Assembly (NCBI RefSeq): GCF_900142175.1
Contig: NZ_FQZX01000001.1
Location: 682,001 to 746,000 of the forward strand
Length of the DNA: 64,000 bases
Source of the DNA: Maribacter aquivivus
Lineage (GTDB): Bacteria; Bacteroidota; Bacteroidia; Flavobacteriales; Flavobacteriaceae
Direction: 5' to 3'
The notes below the pieces were generated by a model. It saw only the letters and a program-made list of their open reading frames with translations, was not told the DNA's origin and did no database searches. The translations under genes were made by a program, and so were the position numbers. The first letter of the stretch is position 1. Each line of letters opens with the position of its first letter. Shown here piece by piece: positions 36,393 to 45,686 of the stretch.

Positions 36393-37598
36393 TTAGAACT
36401 CATTTTCATGAGCAATTAATGCCCGCCAAATAGCTATGAAATCTTGTACACTTTCTTTATCTAATTCTGTGTTGACCAATAACAGTTTTCCGACCTTGGT
36501 CTTTTCATTGAAAAACATATGGGTGACTACGCTTGGATCACCTCCTGTATGCCCAATTTGCCCTTTTGTAGACATGCCCATAAAAACCCCCATATTGTAT
36601 TCGTCATTATATTCACTATCACTCCGGTCTTTATGGTTTTCGTCAGTTAACTGAGGTGTAAATAAGACCTTATAGCTTTCTGCGGATAAAATAACACCAT
36701 TACCTGCATAGCCTTTTATAATTTCAGATAGGTATTTCGCCAAATCGTGGGAGGAAGTAATCAGTCCGCCATCTGGGTAATTCACCAATTTGTAAAATGC
36801 CAGTTCGGTATCTTGATCAACATATAATTTTGAATGCATAGAGAAATCTATGGTATCAAAAGACCATCCAGAACTTGTCATTTCTAAGGGGTCAAAAATA
36901 TGTTTTTGGGTAAATTCTGGAAATGATTCTCCCGTTGCTTGTTCCAGAACCAGTGCCGCCAACCCTGCCCCAATATTAGAATAGTTAAACATACCACCTG
37001 GAGAATATTTCGAAAATGTTTTCTTTTTATACCACTTACCATCTTCACTCAAAATGGCTTCAAGATAATCGCCCAAAGACATCATTTCATCTGGACTACG
37101 GAAATTGCCGTTTACTTTGGCGTCTCCGTTTTCCGCCTCTTTAAGAACATAACCCTTGCTCTCATATTCTGCCGGGTCTTTTATACCTGAGGTATGACTT
37201 GCCAATTGACGAATGGTAATAGGTGTATTTTTAAATTTAGGATGCACAACTTTAAAAGGTAGGTAGTCGTTTATATCATCATCTAAATTTAGCTTACCCA
37301 ATTCCTGCGCTTTCAACAATGCAACGCCAATAAAGGTTTTGGAAATGGACCCTATATTTTGAAGCGAATTTTCGGTGTATTTTATGTTTGCTTTTTTATC
37401 TGCAAATCCGAATCCGTTTTCATACAAGGTGCCTTCTTCATTAACGATGGCTACCGAAAAACCGACTAAAGAGCCATCTGTAGCAATTTTGTTTAACTCA
37501 TTGGTGAGTTTTTTAGAAATGGAATCATTGGTTTGTGCGTAGGTTGTACCCACAAATAATGTAAACAGAATTAGTTGACTGATTTTTTTTACTATCAT
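36393..37598 (-). CDS. Secreted serine hydrolase, class C beta-lactamase family
   Basis: A 401-residue periplasmic enzyme of the penicillin-binding/beta-lactamase-like family. I start it at the ATG at 37598 because MIVKKISQLILFTLF-VGTTYAQ is a normal signal peptide; an earlier start would add 13 odd residues. Catalytic motifs are SISK (Ser-x-x-Lys), YSNIG (Tyr-x-Asn) and HTGG near the C-terminus. It may be a D-aminopeptidase, esterase or cell-wall hydrolase rather than a true beta-lactamase. First gene of the unit with sigZ and phzF. Confidence 0.9.
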   Translation of the reverse strand: MIVKKISQLILFTLFVGTTYAQTNDSISKKLTNELNKIATDGSLVGFSVAIVNEEGTLYENGFGFADKKANIKYTENSLQNIGSISKTFIGVALLKAQELGKLNLDDDINDYLPFKVVHPKFKNTPITIRQLASHTSGIKDPAEYESKGYVLKEAENGDAKVNGNFRSPDEMMSLGDYLEAILSEDGKWYKKKTFSKYSPGGMFNYSNIGAGLAALVLEQATGESFPEFTQKHIFDPLEMTSSGWSFDTIDFSMHSKLYVDQDTELAFYKLVNYPDGGLITSSHDLAKYLSEIIKGYAGNGVILSAESYKVLFTPQLTDENHKDRSDSEYNDEYNMGVFMGMSTKGQIGHTGGDPSVVTHMFFNEKTKVGKLLLVNTELDKESVQDFIAIWRALIAHENEF

Positions 37599-37732
37599 GA
37601 TTGTAAACGATTTGATTGATTGATTGATGAATAACAAGTCCCAATTTAACCATTATAAATCAGATACTTAGTTTAGGGTATCAAACGATATCTTTCATTT
37701 CATATAACACGACCAATAGTTTAGAAATAAAA

Positions 37733-37757
37733 AAGGCTCCCATCTCTGGAAGCCTTA
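37733..37757 (-). terminator. Terminator of lipoprotein gene
   Basis: On the minus strand AAGGCTTCC, loop AGAGAT, GGGAGCCTT, then a T-run. A near-identical hairpin follows the tRNA gene at 38737-38760. Confidence 0.8.
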
Positions 37758-37776
37758 TCTAAAACTTATTATTTTT

Positions 37777-38505
37777 TTAATTTCCTACATAAACTACGTT
37801 ATCACCAGAGTAATTAGAAAAATATAATAATCCATCTTGATCTATCTGAACTACTAGACCTTCTGAATTAGTTTGGTATACTGGATAATTATCTGGATTA
37901 GGTTCTATAGTAACCAATTCTAAATAACCATTTTCTTGTAATTTAAAATGTAATTGATACGCTATACCTTCATACGTTTCATATGAAGTGGCAGTAAACT
38001 CTTTGTTGATGGATAAAAACACTTTATCTGTTCTTTCTTCATTATCATTGTTAATATGCTCATAAGATAGAAAAGACCAATTGCCAACTAACCTTCTATT
38101 GTCTTTCATGTACACCGCAGAATAAAACTCATTGGTGTTTGCAGTATAAAACTTTATAATATTAGAAGTGTCAACATCTAAATCTGTTACTTGCCAATTA
38201 CTTAACACTTTATCTTCTGTATAAATATCTACATAGTAACTCTTTTCCTCTAAATTTTCTGAAATTGAAATTTTACCACTAGCATCTATACTGCCAGAAA
38301 ACACAGCATTTACTTCACTGAAATAATCTTCTTTAGAACCGTATACCGCTACCCTGAAATCTGTATAGTCATAGGCATCTGAGTATTCCTCTACTTGATC
38401 TAAGTCTAATTGAATATTTATAAAGTTTAATTGTTCTTCAGAATCATTTTGTGAGCAACTGAATAAACAAATAATAGATAGATATGTGAAAATAATTTTC
38501 TTCAT
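37777..38505 (-). CDS. Lipoprotein of unknown function
   Basis: A 242-residue lipoprotein with signal KKIIFTYLSIICLFSC (Cys17) and a beta-rich mature part starting SQNDSEEQLNF. The second half (GNWSFLSYEHI onward) looks like a lipocalin-type domain of the sort found in many Bacteroidota lipoproteins. Not recognised further. It stands alone with its own terminator. Confidence 0.8.
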   Translation of the reverse strand: MKKIIFTYLSIICLFSCSQNDSEEQLNFINIQLDLDQVEEYSDAYDYTDFRVAVYGSKEDYFSEVNAVFSGSIDASGKISISENLEEKSYYVDIYTEDKVLSNWQVTDLDVDTSNIIKFYTANTNEFYSAVYMKDNRRLVGNWSFLSYEHINNDNEERTDKVFLSINKEFTATSYETYEGIAYQLHFKLQENGYLELVTIEPNPDNYPVYQTNSEGLVVQIDQDGLLYFSNYSGDNVVYVGN

Positions 38506-38733
38506 TTTAATGATTTTCTTTTGGGGGTTGTATATATATCATCAATAATCTTGTTCTAATAACATTTTAATAATCATGATATTGTATATCTGAAGAAATT
38601 CGTGAAATAGCTTTAGGTGGAAGTTATGTGCAGACTAGTGTTTATAAATGGAGTTTTAATTGCGGCGAAGCCCTATTCTTTTTTATACTATGAAATAAAA
38701 TATTAGATATATGCTTTGAAATTGTATAAAACA
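38506..38733. other. Intergenic sequence without a recognised gene
   Basis: Between the lipoprotein gene and the tRNA terminator. AT-rich, with no open frame or strong hairpin that I can support. The gap as a whole (38506-38977) holds the tRNA-Ala gene and its terminator. Confidence 0.5.
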
Positions 38734-38736
38734 AAA

Positions 38737-38760
38737 AAGGCTCCCATAACTGGAAACCTT
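38737..38760 (-). terminator. Terminator after tRNA-Ala
   Basis: On the minus strand AAGGTTTCC, loop AGTTAT, GGGAGCCTT, then a run of T. It starts only a few bases after the tRNA 3' end. Confidence 0.8.
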
Positions 38761-38766
38761 TTTACG

Positions 38767-38840
38767 TGGAGAATACCGGATTCGAACCGGTGACCTCTTG
38801 CCTGCCAGGCAAGCGCTCTAGCCAACTGAGCTAATCCCCC
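38767..38840 (-). tRNA. tRNA-Ala (anticodon GGC)
   Basis: A 74-base cloverleaf on the minus strand. The acceptor stem GGGGGAT/ATTCTCC has the alanine identity pair G3-U70 (third base pair is G-U), with discriminator A. The D arm is TAGCTCAGTTGGCTAGAGC, the anticodon loop CTGGCAG between CTTGC and GCAAG (anticodon GGC, reading GCC), and the T arm CCGGTTCGAATCCGG. CCA is not encoded. Confidence 0.97.
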
Positions 38841-38977
38841 TTTATTTTATCTTTCCTTCAATTTAATTAGGAATGATTTTCCCAAATGCTTTCGGAACGC
38901 ACAAGAAAACTATGCTAATCCCCCGCTTTTCAAGAAGTTCAAAGAAAATACATTTTAGTATGCTAACAAAGTACTAC

Positions 38978-39775
38978 TTAATCTTTCTTTACACTAAGCA
39001 CCAATACCGGTACAGGGGCATAAAACTCTGATTTTGAAATGGTACTCTTTTCCCATAATTTCTTGAAAAAACCACGTTTTCTTCTAAAAACACACAATAA
39101 ATCGGGTTGTTTTGCTTGAAAATGCTCTAAAACGCCATGATACGTTGTTGAGTTTTCTGTAAAGGTCAACTGCGAAGAAATGTCCATCAATGCCGTATTT
39201 ATCTTTAAATCGTCATCTGAATATCCGGGAGTTTTCACCATCAATAAATTTACATTGGCGTTGTGCTTATTCTTCATCTCAATTAATGGATCAAGAATTC
39301 TCTTTCTTTTTAGAATACCAGATTTAAAAGCAACCAATATATTTTTAAACGACTTATACGCTGTTCCTTTTGGTACGATCAATGTTGGTATGTTTGTTCT
39401 TTTTATAATGGCTCCTGAAGTTTGCCCTAAATAATTCTCTTCTTTAATATCATTACTTCTAGGCGCCAGTATAATTAAATCTATACCAATACCCTTATCA
39501 ATTTCTTTTAGTCCGTCTTTTAGCTCACCGTTAAAACTTGCTATTTTTATAGAGACGTCTTTTGTATCTACTGTACCGACTATTTCCTTTAATCTTTCCT
39601 TTGAATTATCGGCTACCTTTTGTGTTATATTGGCAAGCGTTCCTGTTTTTCCGCTGACATTAAAAACTTCCATTACATATATTTCTGCACCAAAGTCTTG
39701 TGCAAAATCTACTGCATATTGTAATGTTTGATTCGCATTTGAGGAGGTCCCGATCGGAACAAGAATATTCATCAT
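38978..39775 (-). CDS. Universal stress protein, two Usp-like halves
   Basis: A 265-residue cytoplasmic protein. The first half is a UspA domain (NILVPIGTSSNANQTLQYAV to IIKRTNIPTLIVP). The second half starts YKSFKNILVAFKSG and is a degenerate Usp repeat ending STISKSEFYAPVPVLVL. I do not see a complete ATP-binding G-2x-G-9x-G(S/T) motif. Probably involved in stress survival; partners unknown. Divergent from the GNAT gene at 39829. Confidence 0.9.
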   Translation of the reverse strand: MMNILVPIGTSSNANQTLQYAVDFAQDFGAEIYVMEVFNVSGKTGTLANITQKVADNSKERLKEIVGTVDTKDVSIKIASFNGELKDGLKEIDKGIGIDLIILAPRSNDIKEENYLGQTSGAIIKRTNIPTLIVPKGTAYKSFKNILVAFKSGILKRKRILDPLIEMKNKHNANVNLLMVKTPGYSDDDLKINTALMDISSQLTFTENSTTYHGVLEHFQAKQPDLLCVFRRKRGFFKKLWEKSTISKSEFYAPVPVLVLSVKKD

Positions 39776-39828
39776 GATAAAAAGTGTTGATTATACCTCT
39801 AAATTTACAATTTAATTAAATCGCTTTT

Positions 39829-40329
39829 ATGATAGCACCGGCAAAGATATCGCAAATACCCAAAATTCTTAAAATGACAGATGCTTGTAGAATTGCTATG
39901 GAAGCCAATGGTATTTACCAATGGACGACCGATTACCCTTCTAAACTGGCATTTGAAAATGACATAGGTCGCAATGAACTTTATGTGCTTCAAATTGATA
40001 ACGAAATAGTAGGTTGTATTGTTGTTTCTCTTCTTATGGATGAAGAATACACTTCTGTAAACTGGCTAACAGAAAATGTAAACAACTACTATATTCATCG
40101 CCTAGCAGTGCACCCTAAATATCAAAGCAAAGGTTTTGCCCAACGTTTAATGGACTTCGGCGAAAGTTTTGCCAGAGAAAACAATGCCGTATCCGTTAGG
40201 TTAGATACCTTTAGCCAGAACAAAAGAAATCAGAAATTTTACGAGCAACGTGGTTATACCAAATTAGGAGATATCTTTTTTCCAAAACAAAGTGAACATC
40301 CTTTTCATTGCTACGAACTTGTACTATAG
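39829..40329 (+). CDS. GNAT-family N-acetyltransferase
   Basis: A 166-residue acetyl-CoA-dependent acetyltransferase. The acetyl-CoA binding motif is HRLAVHPKYQSKGFAQRLMD, followed by helix 4 and NQKFYEQRGYTKLG. Substrate unknown. The MATE transporter gene begins 12 bases after its stop, so they are co-transcribed. Confidence 0.92.
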   Translation: MIAPAKISQIPKILKMTDACRIAMEANGIYQWTTDYPSKLAFENDIGRNELYVLQIDNEIVGCIVVSLLMDEEYTSVNWLTENVNNYYIHRLAVHPKYQSKGFAQRLMDFGESFARENNAVSVRLDTFSQNKRNQKFYEQRGYTKLGDIFFPKQSEHPFHCYELVL

Positions 40330-40341
40330 AAACTATATTTT

Positions 40342-41676
40342 TTGAAAACTTCCGTTAACTTCAAATCTATAAATGCTTTAGCTATTCCCGCTACTATTGC
40401 CGGTATTGCCGAACCTTTATTGTCCATTACAGATACAGCCATTGTAGGGAACATTCCTGTTGACGGATTAGAGTCTCTTGCCGCAGCAGGTATTGTAGGT
40501 TCTTTTCTTTCTATGCTAATCTGGATTCTTGGGCAAACGCGTAGTGCTATATCTTCCATTATTTCACAGTACTTAGGTGCCGGTAAATTAGAAGCCGTTA
40601 AAACCCTGCCCGCGCAGGCTATTTACCTCAACATTGCTTTGAGTATTCTGGTTTTGCTATCTACCATTTTTGTTGTTCAAGAAATCTTTGAACTTTTAAA
40701 TGCTAAAGGAAAAATATTGCAATACTGTATTAGTTACTACTCCATTCGAGTTTGGGGATTTCCATTAACCTTATTCGTTTTCGCGGTGATGGGTATTTTC
40801 CGCGGATTACAGAACACCTATTGGCCCATGGTCATTGCTATTACAGGAGCGGTCTTGAACGTTATTCTTGATTTTGCCTTTGTATATGGTATTGAAGGAT
40901 TCATCCCTGCCATGTATTTAGAAGGTGCCGCCTATGCCAGTTTGTTGGCACAAGCGATAATGGCAATCATGGCATTCTATTTACTTTTAACGAAGACCGA
41001 TATTAGCCTAAAACTAAAATTACCTGTTCACCAAGAACTTGGTCGTTTGGTAGTCATGAGCTTAAATTTATTTGTTCGTGCCATTGCCTTGAACACTGCG
41101 CTTATTCTTGCCGTTAGAGAAGCTACCGCACTTGGTGATAAATACATAGGGGCGCATACCATTGCCATAAACCTATGGCTTTTCTCCGCATTTTTTATAG
41201 ATGGCTACGGTGCGGCAGGTAATATTATGGGCGGCAGGTTATTAGGGGAACGCAATTATGACGGACTCTGGTTATTGGCTAAAAAGATTACGAAATACGG
41301 TCTCATTGTTAGCCTGGTCATTATGGCTTTGGCTACTATTTTCTACAAACCATTGGGTAGCTTATTTTCTAATGAGCCTTTGGTGCTTTCTGCTTTTTAC
41401 GGCATCTTCTATATTATTATTCTGGGGCTTCCGTTTAATAGCACTGCCTTTGTTTTAGATGGAGTTTTTAAAGGTCTTGGTGAAATGAAATATTTACGAA
41501 ATACCTTGCTTGTAGCTACTTTTTTAGGCTTTGTGCCCATGCTATTTTTAGGCAAATATCTTCACTGGGGATTAACAGGCATATGGCTTGCTTTCACCGT
41601 TTGGATGTTTATTAGAGGTGGTGCATTAGTATGGAAATTCAGAAACAAATTCAAACCTTTATTGCAAAATCCGTAA
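40342..41676 (+). CDS. MATE-family efflux transporter
   Basis: A 444-residue inner-membrane antiporter with twelve predicted helices in two pseudo-repeats; SITDTAIVGNIP in helix 1 and the second half starting near LFVRAIALNTALI are MATE-like. It exports cationic drugs or metabolites in exchange for Na+ or H+. It begins at a TTG (KTSVNFKSINALAIPATIAG) 12 bases after the acetyltransferase gene; no ATG lies at a suitable place. Confidence 0.93.
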   Translation: MKTSVNFKSINALAIPATIAGIAEPLLSITDTAIVGNIPVDGLESLAAAGIVGSFLSMLIWILGQTRSAISSIISQYLGAGKLEAVKTLPAQAIYLNIALSILVLLSTIFVVQEIFELLNAKGKILQYCISYYSIRVWGFPLTLFVFAVMGIFRGLQNTYWPMVIAITGAVLNVILDFAFVYGIEGFIPAMYLEGAAYASLLAQAIMAIMAFYLLLTKTDISLKLKLPVHQELGRLVVMSLNLFVRAIALNTALILAVREATALGDKYIGAHTIAINLWLFSAFFIDGYGAAGNIMGGRLLGERNYDGLWLLAKKITKYGLIVSLVIMALATIFYKPLGSLFSNEPLVLSAFYGIFYIIILGLPFNSTAFVLDGVFKGLGEMKYLRNTLLVATFLGFVPMLFLGKYLHWGLTGIWLAFTVWMFIRGGALVWKFRNKFKPLLQNP

Positions 41677-41745
41677 TTTTGTATCAGCTACTTCAAGACA
41701 AATCTCGAAGTATGTAATCTCGATTATCGAGTAAAATAAAATGCT

Positions 41746-42513
41746 ATGGTCACTTCAAGAAAAAATGGAAGTTTATATACACGAATAGATGGTAAAGTTG
41801 CTCATGTAGAGTTTGGGCATCCTGCTAGTAATTCATTCGTTTCTGAACTTCTAGAACGCTTAACAGACACTATTAATGAGCTTTCTGAAGATGAGGTCGT
41901 ATCTGTTATCCTATTAAAATCTGAAGGAGAAAAAGCTTTTTGTGCCGGTGCTTCTTTTGATGAGTTACTTGAAGTTTCTAATCTTGAAGAAGGTAAAGCA
42001 TTTTTTAGCGGTTTTGCCCATGTCATTAATGCCATGCGTACGTGTAAAAAGGTAATTGTAGGTCGTGTACATGGTAAAACTGTTGGTGGTGGCGTAGGTC
42101 TTGCCGCTGCTTGTGATTATGTGTATTCTAATGTAAATGCATCAATTAAACTATCAGAACTTAGTATTGGTATTGCTCCTTTAGTAATTGCCCCTGCTGT
42201 AGCTCGTAAAATAGGTACTGCCGCTATGGGCGAAATGTCTTTAGCACCTACCGAATGGAAAAGCGCATATTGGGCTCAAGAAAAAGGCTTGTTCAATAAA
42301 GTGTACGACTCTGCACAAGAAATGGACAAGGAACTTGATTTCTTCATTCACAAATTGGCCAGCTATAATGCTGATGCTTTAACTGAATGGAAGAAAGTTT
42401 TATGGGAAGGTACCGACCATTGGGATACCTTATTGACAGAACGCGCAGCGATCACCGGAAAATTAGCCCTTTCTGATTTTACTAGAAACGCTCTGTCAAA
42501 ATTTAAAAAATAA
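41746..42513 (+). CDS. Enoyl-CoA hydratase/isomerase family protein
   Basis: A 255-residue crotonase-fold enzyme. Oxyanion-hole segments are CAGASFDELLE and GRVHGKTVGGGVGLAAACD, with an active-site glutamate in KLSELSIGIAP. The C-terminal part is more divergent. It acts on acyl-CoA thioesters, perhaps in fatty-acid or amino-acid breakdown, with the exact substrate unknown. It is followed after 44 bases by a small membrane-protein gene. Confidence 0.9.
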   Translation: MVTSRKNGSLYTRIDGKVAHVEFGHPASNSFVSELLERLTDTINELSEDEVVSVILLKSEGEKAFCAGASFDELLEVSNLEEGKAFFSGFAHVINAMRTCKKVIVGRVHGKTVGGGVGLAAACDYVYSNVNASIKLSELSIGIAPLVIAPAVARKIGTAAMGEMSLAPTEWKSAYWAQEKGLFNKVYDSAQEMDKELDFFIHKLASYNADALTEWKKVLWEGTDHWDTLLTERAAITGKLALSDFTRNALSKFKK

Positions 42514-42557
42514 ACAATAACTGAAACAGCCTTTCGTTCTGTTTCTAAATAATTAGT

Positions 42558-42671
42558 ATGGATTTCTTTCAATTTTTAAACGGTAACCTAGTATTTCCAG
42601 TTCTTGCACTATCTGTTTTGATCATTTATTTCGTAAACAAAATGCGCGCAAAGAAGAAATACAAGAGGTAA
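42558..42671 (+). CDS. Small single-helix membrane protein (37 residues)
   Basis: A short open frame starting ATG at 42558. The product MDFFQFLNGNL is followed by a hydrophobic helix VFPVLALSVLIIYFV and a basic tail NKMRAKKKYKR, ideal for a single-pass protein with the C-terminus inside. It sits in a 213-base gap between the crotonase and lipoprotein genes, same strand. Coding status rests on the clean topology and basic tail; no family is recognised. Confidence 0.6.
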   Translation: MDFFQFLNGNLVFPVLALSVLIIYFVNKMRAKKKYKR

Positions 42672-42726
42672 TTCAACACCCTACGCAACTAATCGGTATT
42701 CGAGCATCTTGTAAAAAACCAGTTTT

Positions 42727-43155
42727 ATGTTCGCAAAAATCACATTAGTTTTTCTATCTATATTTCTTGTTGCCTGTAACGACAAAGACGATTCTATTGA
42801 ACAACAAGATTGTTCTACGGCTATATGCACCCTAAATTTTGTTACCATTACGGTCAGTGTAATAGACGCATCGGGCGAAGCTATTGCATTAGATAGTTAT
42901 GAGGTCATAGATACTGAAACAGGTAAAAACATAGCTGAAGATTTTAACGGCGAAGAATATCAATACCTTAAAGAGCAAGGTTTCTACCCTATTCTTAGTG
43001 ATGCCAATCGTATTCAATACCAAAATACTACGGCAACACTTACTTTCAAAGGCTTTATTGCTGCTGAAGAGGTCATCACTGAAGATTATGAAGTTGGTGC
43101 AGACTGTTGCCACGTTAGCTTAATCACTGGAAATACCGAGATTGTTTTAGAATGA
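42727..43155 (+). CDS. Small lipoprotein of unknown function
   Basis: A 142-residue lipoprotein: signal FAKITLVFLSIFLVAC (Cys17), acidic tether NDKDDSIEQQ, then a beta-rich domain with cysteines in DCSTAIC and DCCHVSL that may form disulfides in the periplasm. The order FVTITVSVIDASGEAI suggests an Ig-like or carboxypeptidase-regulatory fold. Function unknown. Confidence 0.8.
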   Translation: MFAKITLVFLSIFLVACNDKDDSIEQQDCSTAICTLNFVTITVSVIDASGEAIALDSYEVIDTETGKNIAEDFNGEEYQYLKEQGFYPILSDANRIQYQNTTATLTFKGFIAAEEVITEDYEVGADCCHVSLITGNTEIVLE

Positions 43156-43186
43156 TTTCTCTATATAAATCCTTTTAAAGATTCCC

Positions 43187-43194
43187 TACCTTTG
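43187..43194 (+). promoter_or_regulatory. -7 promoter box for QueD-like gene
   Basis: TACCTTTG, a perfect TAnnTTTG, 17 bases before the start codon at 43212. Confidence 0.55.
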
Positions 43195-43211
43195 CCATAT
43201 AATTATAGGCT

Positions 43212-43661
43212 ATGAGCAATATTCGTATTACCAAACAATTCAATTTTGAAACGGGACATGCACTTTACGGTTATGACGGTAAATGTAGAAATGTGCACGG
43301 TCATAGCTATAAATTATCCGTAACCGTTATTGGCAGACCTATTACAGACACCAGCCACGTAAAATTAGGAATGGTGATAGATTTTGGTGATCTAAAGAAA
43401 ATAGTCAAAGAAGATATCGTTGATATTTTTGATCATTCTACGGTATTCAATAAAAACACACCTCATGTTGAACTTGCCAAAGAATTAACTGATAGAGGAC
43501 ACAGTGTTATTTTGGCAGATTACCAACCTACTAGTGAGAATATGGTAATCGATTTTGCAGCGAAAATTAAATCTCGCCTTCCAGAGAACATTTCATTATT
43601 CTCTTTAAAACTGCAAGAAACAGATACTTCTTTTGCAGAATGGTATGCTAGTGATAATTAA
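43212..43661 (+). CDS. queD: 6-carboxytetrahydropterin synthase (QueD/PTPS family)
   Basis: Makes 6-carboxytetrahydropterin from dihydroneopterin triphosphate, an early step to queuosine in tRNA. It has 149 residues; the zinc ligands are His16, His29 and His31 in ETGHALYG and VHGHSYKL, and Cys25 is the catalytic cysteine. SLKLQETDTSFAEWY near the end holds the conserved Glu of the pterin site. No other queuosine gene is nearby, so a broader PTPS-like role is possible. Confidence 0.9.
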   Translation: MSNIRITKQFNFETGHALYGYDGKCRNVHGHSYKLSVTVIGRPITDTSHVKLGMVIDFGDLKKIVKEDIVDIFDHSTVFNKNTPHVELAKELTDRGHSVILADYQPTSENMVIDFAAKIKSRLPENISLFSLKLQETDTSFAEWYASDN

Positions 43662-43744
43662 GTTCAACAAAACTTAACCTTTTACTTTCTTTACAAGCTT
43701 ATAAATTGTTTTATTTTTAGGGTAATTCCTTAATATATAACAAC

Positions 43745-44731
43745 ATGACCAAGCATCATATTTACTGGTGGAATCTTGAAAACCTGTTCGATGTAGAAAA
43801 TTCTCCCAGACGAAGTGAATTTTTAAACAACCACTTGGGTAAGGAACTCGACGGATGGAGTGCTGCTATTCTAGACCAAAAAATAGCCAATCTAACAGCT
43901 GTTATTTCAAAATTCAATAACGGTGAAGGTCCAGATATATTGGGTGTTTGTGAGGTAGAAAACGAGTATGTTATTGAGCTACTTATAGATGCCATGAGTG
44001 CTGCCTTAAATAAGAACTACGGTTTTGTAATTTCTGAAGGTGATGATAAAAGAGGTATTGACACTGCCCTTATTTATGATAAAACCAAATACGGACCAGA
44101 ACAGCAAACGTTTAGTCTACGTATTATAAAAAAAAATACGACCAGAGATTTGTTTCAAGTTCATATCAATACTGCCAATGGCAATAAGCTGGTATGTGTA
44201 CTTAACCATTGGCCATCTAGATCTGGTGGTGAACTCGAAAGCGAGCCATTTAGAATTATGGTTGCCGAAAATTTATCATATTGGATAGAGAGAATTTACG
44301 AAGAGCAAGGCGATGATGCCAATATTATATTAATGGGCGATTTTAATGATAACCCATATAACAAGAGTATTACAGCATATTTAAAGGCTATTAATAACAA
44401 AGCCTTGGTGAAAAGTAATAGAGTGCGCCTAAAGTACTTCTATAATGTAATGCATAGATTTTTAGATGCTCAAATAGGCACATTCGTATTCGGTAATGAA
44501 TACAACATGCTTGATCAGTTTATGATTTCTAAAAGTATTTTATCAGAGAAATCAGAATTACCTTTTAAATTAAGTACTGCAGAAATCATTGCCTACCCTG
44601 AGCTCACTTCTGGATCTTACCAAAAACCGGTAAAGTTTGGTAGACCAAATTCATCTACATTTAACGAAAAAGGATTTAGTGATCACCTACCAATAAAAAT
44701 GGTATTGAACGAGAAAGATACTGCCGTTTAA
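43745..44731 (+). CDS. Endonuclease/exonuclease/phosphatase family protein
   Basis: A 328-residue metal-dependent phosphodiesterase of the EEP fold. Motifs in order: WWNLENLFD, GVCEVENEYV (metal-binding Glu), NHWPSRSGG, MGDFNDNP (Asp and Asn) and SDHLPI (final Asp-His). No signal peptide is seen. It could act on DNA, RNA or a phosphorylated small molecule; the substrate is not clear from sequence. Confidence 0.9.
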   Translation: MTKHHIYWWNLENLFDVENSPRRSEFLNNHLGKELDGWSAAILDQKIANLTAVISKFNNGEGPDILGVCEVENEYVIELLIDAMSAALNKNYGFVISEGDDKRGIDTALIYDKTKYGPEQQTFSLRIIKKNTTRDLFQVHINTANGNKLVCVLNHWPSRSGGELESEPFRIMVAENLSYWIERIYEEQGDDANIILMGDFNDNPYNKSITAYLKAINNKALVKSNRVRLKYFYNVMHRFLDAQIGTFVFGNEYNMLDQFMISKSILSEKSELPFKLSTAEIIAYPELTSGSYQKPVKFGRPNSSTFNEKGFSDHLPIKMVLNEKDTAV

Positions 44732-44805
44732 TTTAGAATAGCATTCTCTTATTTTGATGTGTGTATTCCCTAGGTACGCAAAACAGTTATTATATTTACA
44801 TCCTG

Positions 44806-45570
44806 ATGACGAATATTGAACTTCCTGCAGGAAAAAAAGTATATTTTGCTAGTGATAACCACCTAGGTGCACCTACTATGGAAGAAAGTAGGTTGAGAGA
44901 ATTGAAGTTTATTCGCTGGCTAGATACGATCAAGTCTGATGCCGGAGTGATTTTCTTAATGGGCGATTTGTTCGATTTTTGGTTTGAATACACCACCGTT
45001 ATCCCAAAAGGATTTACTAGAACACTTGGGAAACTTGCAGAACTTTCTGATGCCGGCATTCAAATACAGTACTTTGTAGGTAACCACGATCTTTGGATGA
45101 ATGGTTACTTTGAAGAAGAATTAAATATACCTGTATACCACAAACCTCAGCAGTATTCTATAAACGGAGCTTCCTTCTTTGTTGGGCATGGTGACGGACT
45201 AGGACCGGACGATAAGGGCTTTAAAAGAATGAAGAAGGTATTTACCAACCCTCTAGCCAAATGGTTCTTTAAATGGCTTCACCCAGATATTGGTGTTCGT
45301 TTAGCAAAACACCTTTCTGTAAGCAATAAATTAATCAGTGGTGATGATGATGCCAAGTTCTTAGGTGAAGACAAAGAATGGCTGGTGCTATATGCCAAAC
45401 GAAAGTTAGAAACTCAACATTATGACCATTTCATTTTTGGTCATAGACATCTTCCTTTAGAAATAGAATTGAAAGAAAATTCAAAATATACCAATCTTGG
45501 AGATTGGATCAATTACTACACCTATGCAGAGTTTGACGGCAAGCAACTTTCATTGAAAGAATTCAGCTAA
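44806..45570 (+). CDS. lpxH: UDP-2,3-diacylglucosamine diphosphatase
   Basis: Peripheral membrane phosphoesterase of lipid A synthesis: hydrolyses UDP-2,3-diacylglucosamine to lipid X and UMP. I start it at the ATG at 44806 (254 residues, MTNIELPAGKK) because the preceding 15 codons lie over the promoter-like TATATTTA. Calcineurin-type metal motifs: ASDNHLGAP, LMGDLFDFW, VGNHDLWM, GHGDGLG and IFGHRHLP. A 640-base noncoding region with the family 2 small RNAs follows. Confidence 0.92.
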   Translation: MTNIELPAGKKVYFASDNHLGAPTMEESRLRELKFIRWLDTIKSDAGVIFLMGDLFDFWFEYTTVIPKGFTRTLGKLAELSDAGIQIQYFVGNHDLWMNGYFEEELNIPVYHKPQQYSINGASFFVGHGDGLGPDDKGFKRMKKVFTNPLAKWFFKWLHPDIGVRLAKHLSVSNKLISGDDDAKFLGEDKEWLVLYAKRKLETQHYDHFIFGHRHLPLEIELKENSKYTNLGDWINYYTYAEFDGKQLSLKEFS

Positions 45571-45608
45571 ATTTCAGCAAAAACATCGACAAAATACACA
45601 AATTTAAT

Positions 45609-45686
45609 TGTAATCCTTTTCTTACAACATAAATTAAGCAGTTCACAACAATAGTTTTATAAAACTAGTTCTTCGTTATATCTTTA
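45609..45686 (+). promoter_or_regulatory. Promoter and upstream blocks of family 2 copy A
   Basis: TGTAATCCTTTTC (45609), TTACAAC (45622), TTCACAACAATAGTT (45642) and the TATCTTTA box (45679-45686). The TGTAATCC and TTCACAAC blocks lie exactly 70 and 37 bases before the box, the same distances as in copy B. The TTACAAC and ACAAC-ATAG blocks also match the regions in front of family 1 copies 3 and 4. A shared activator site is likely. Confidence 0.65.
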
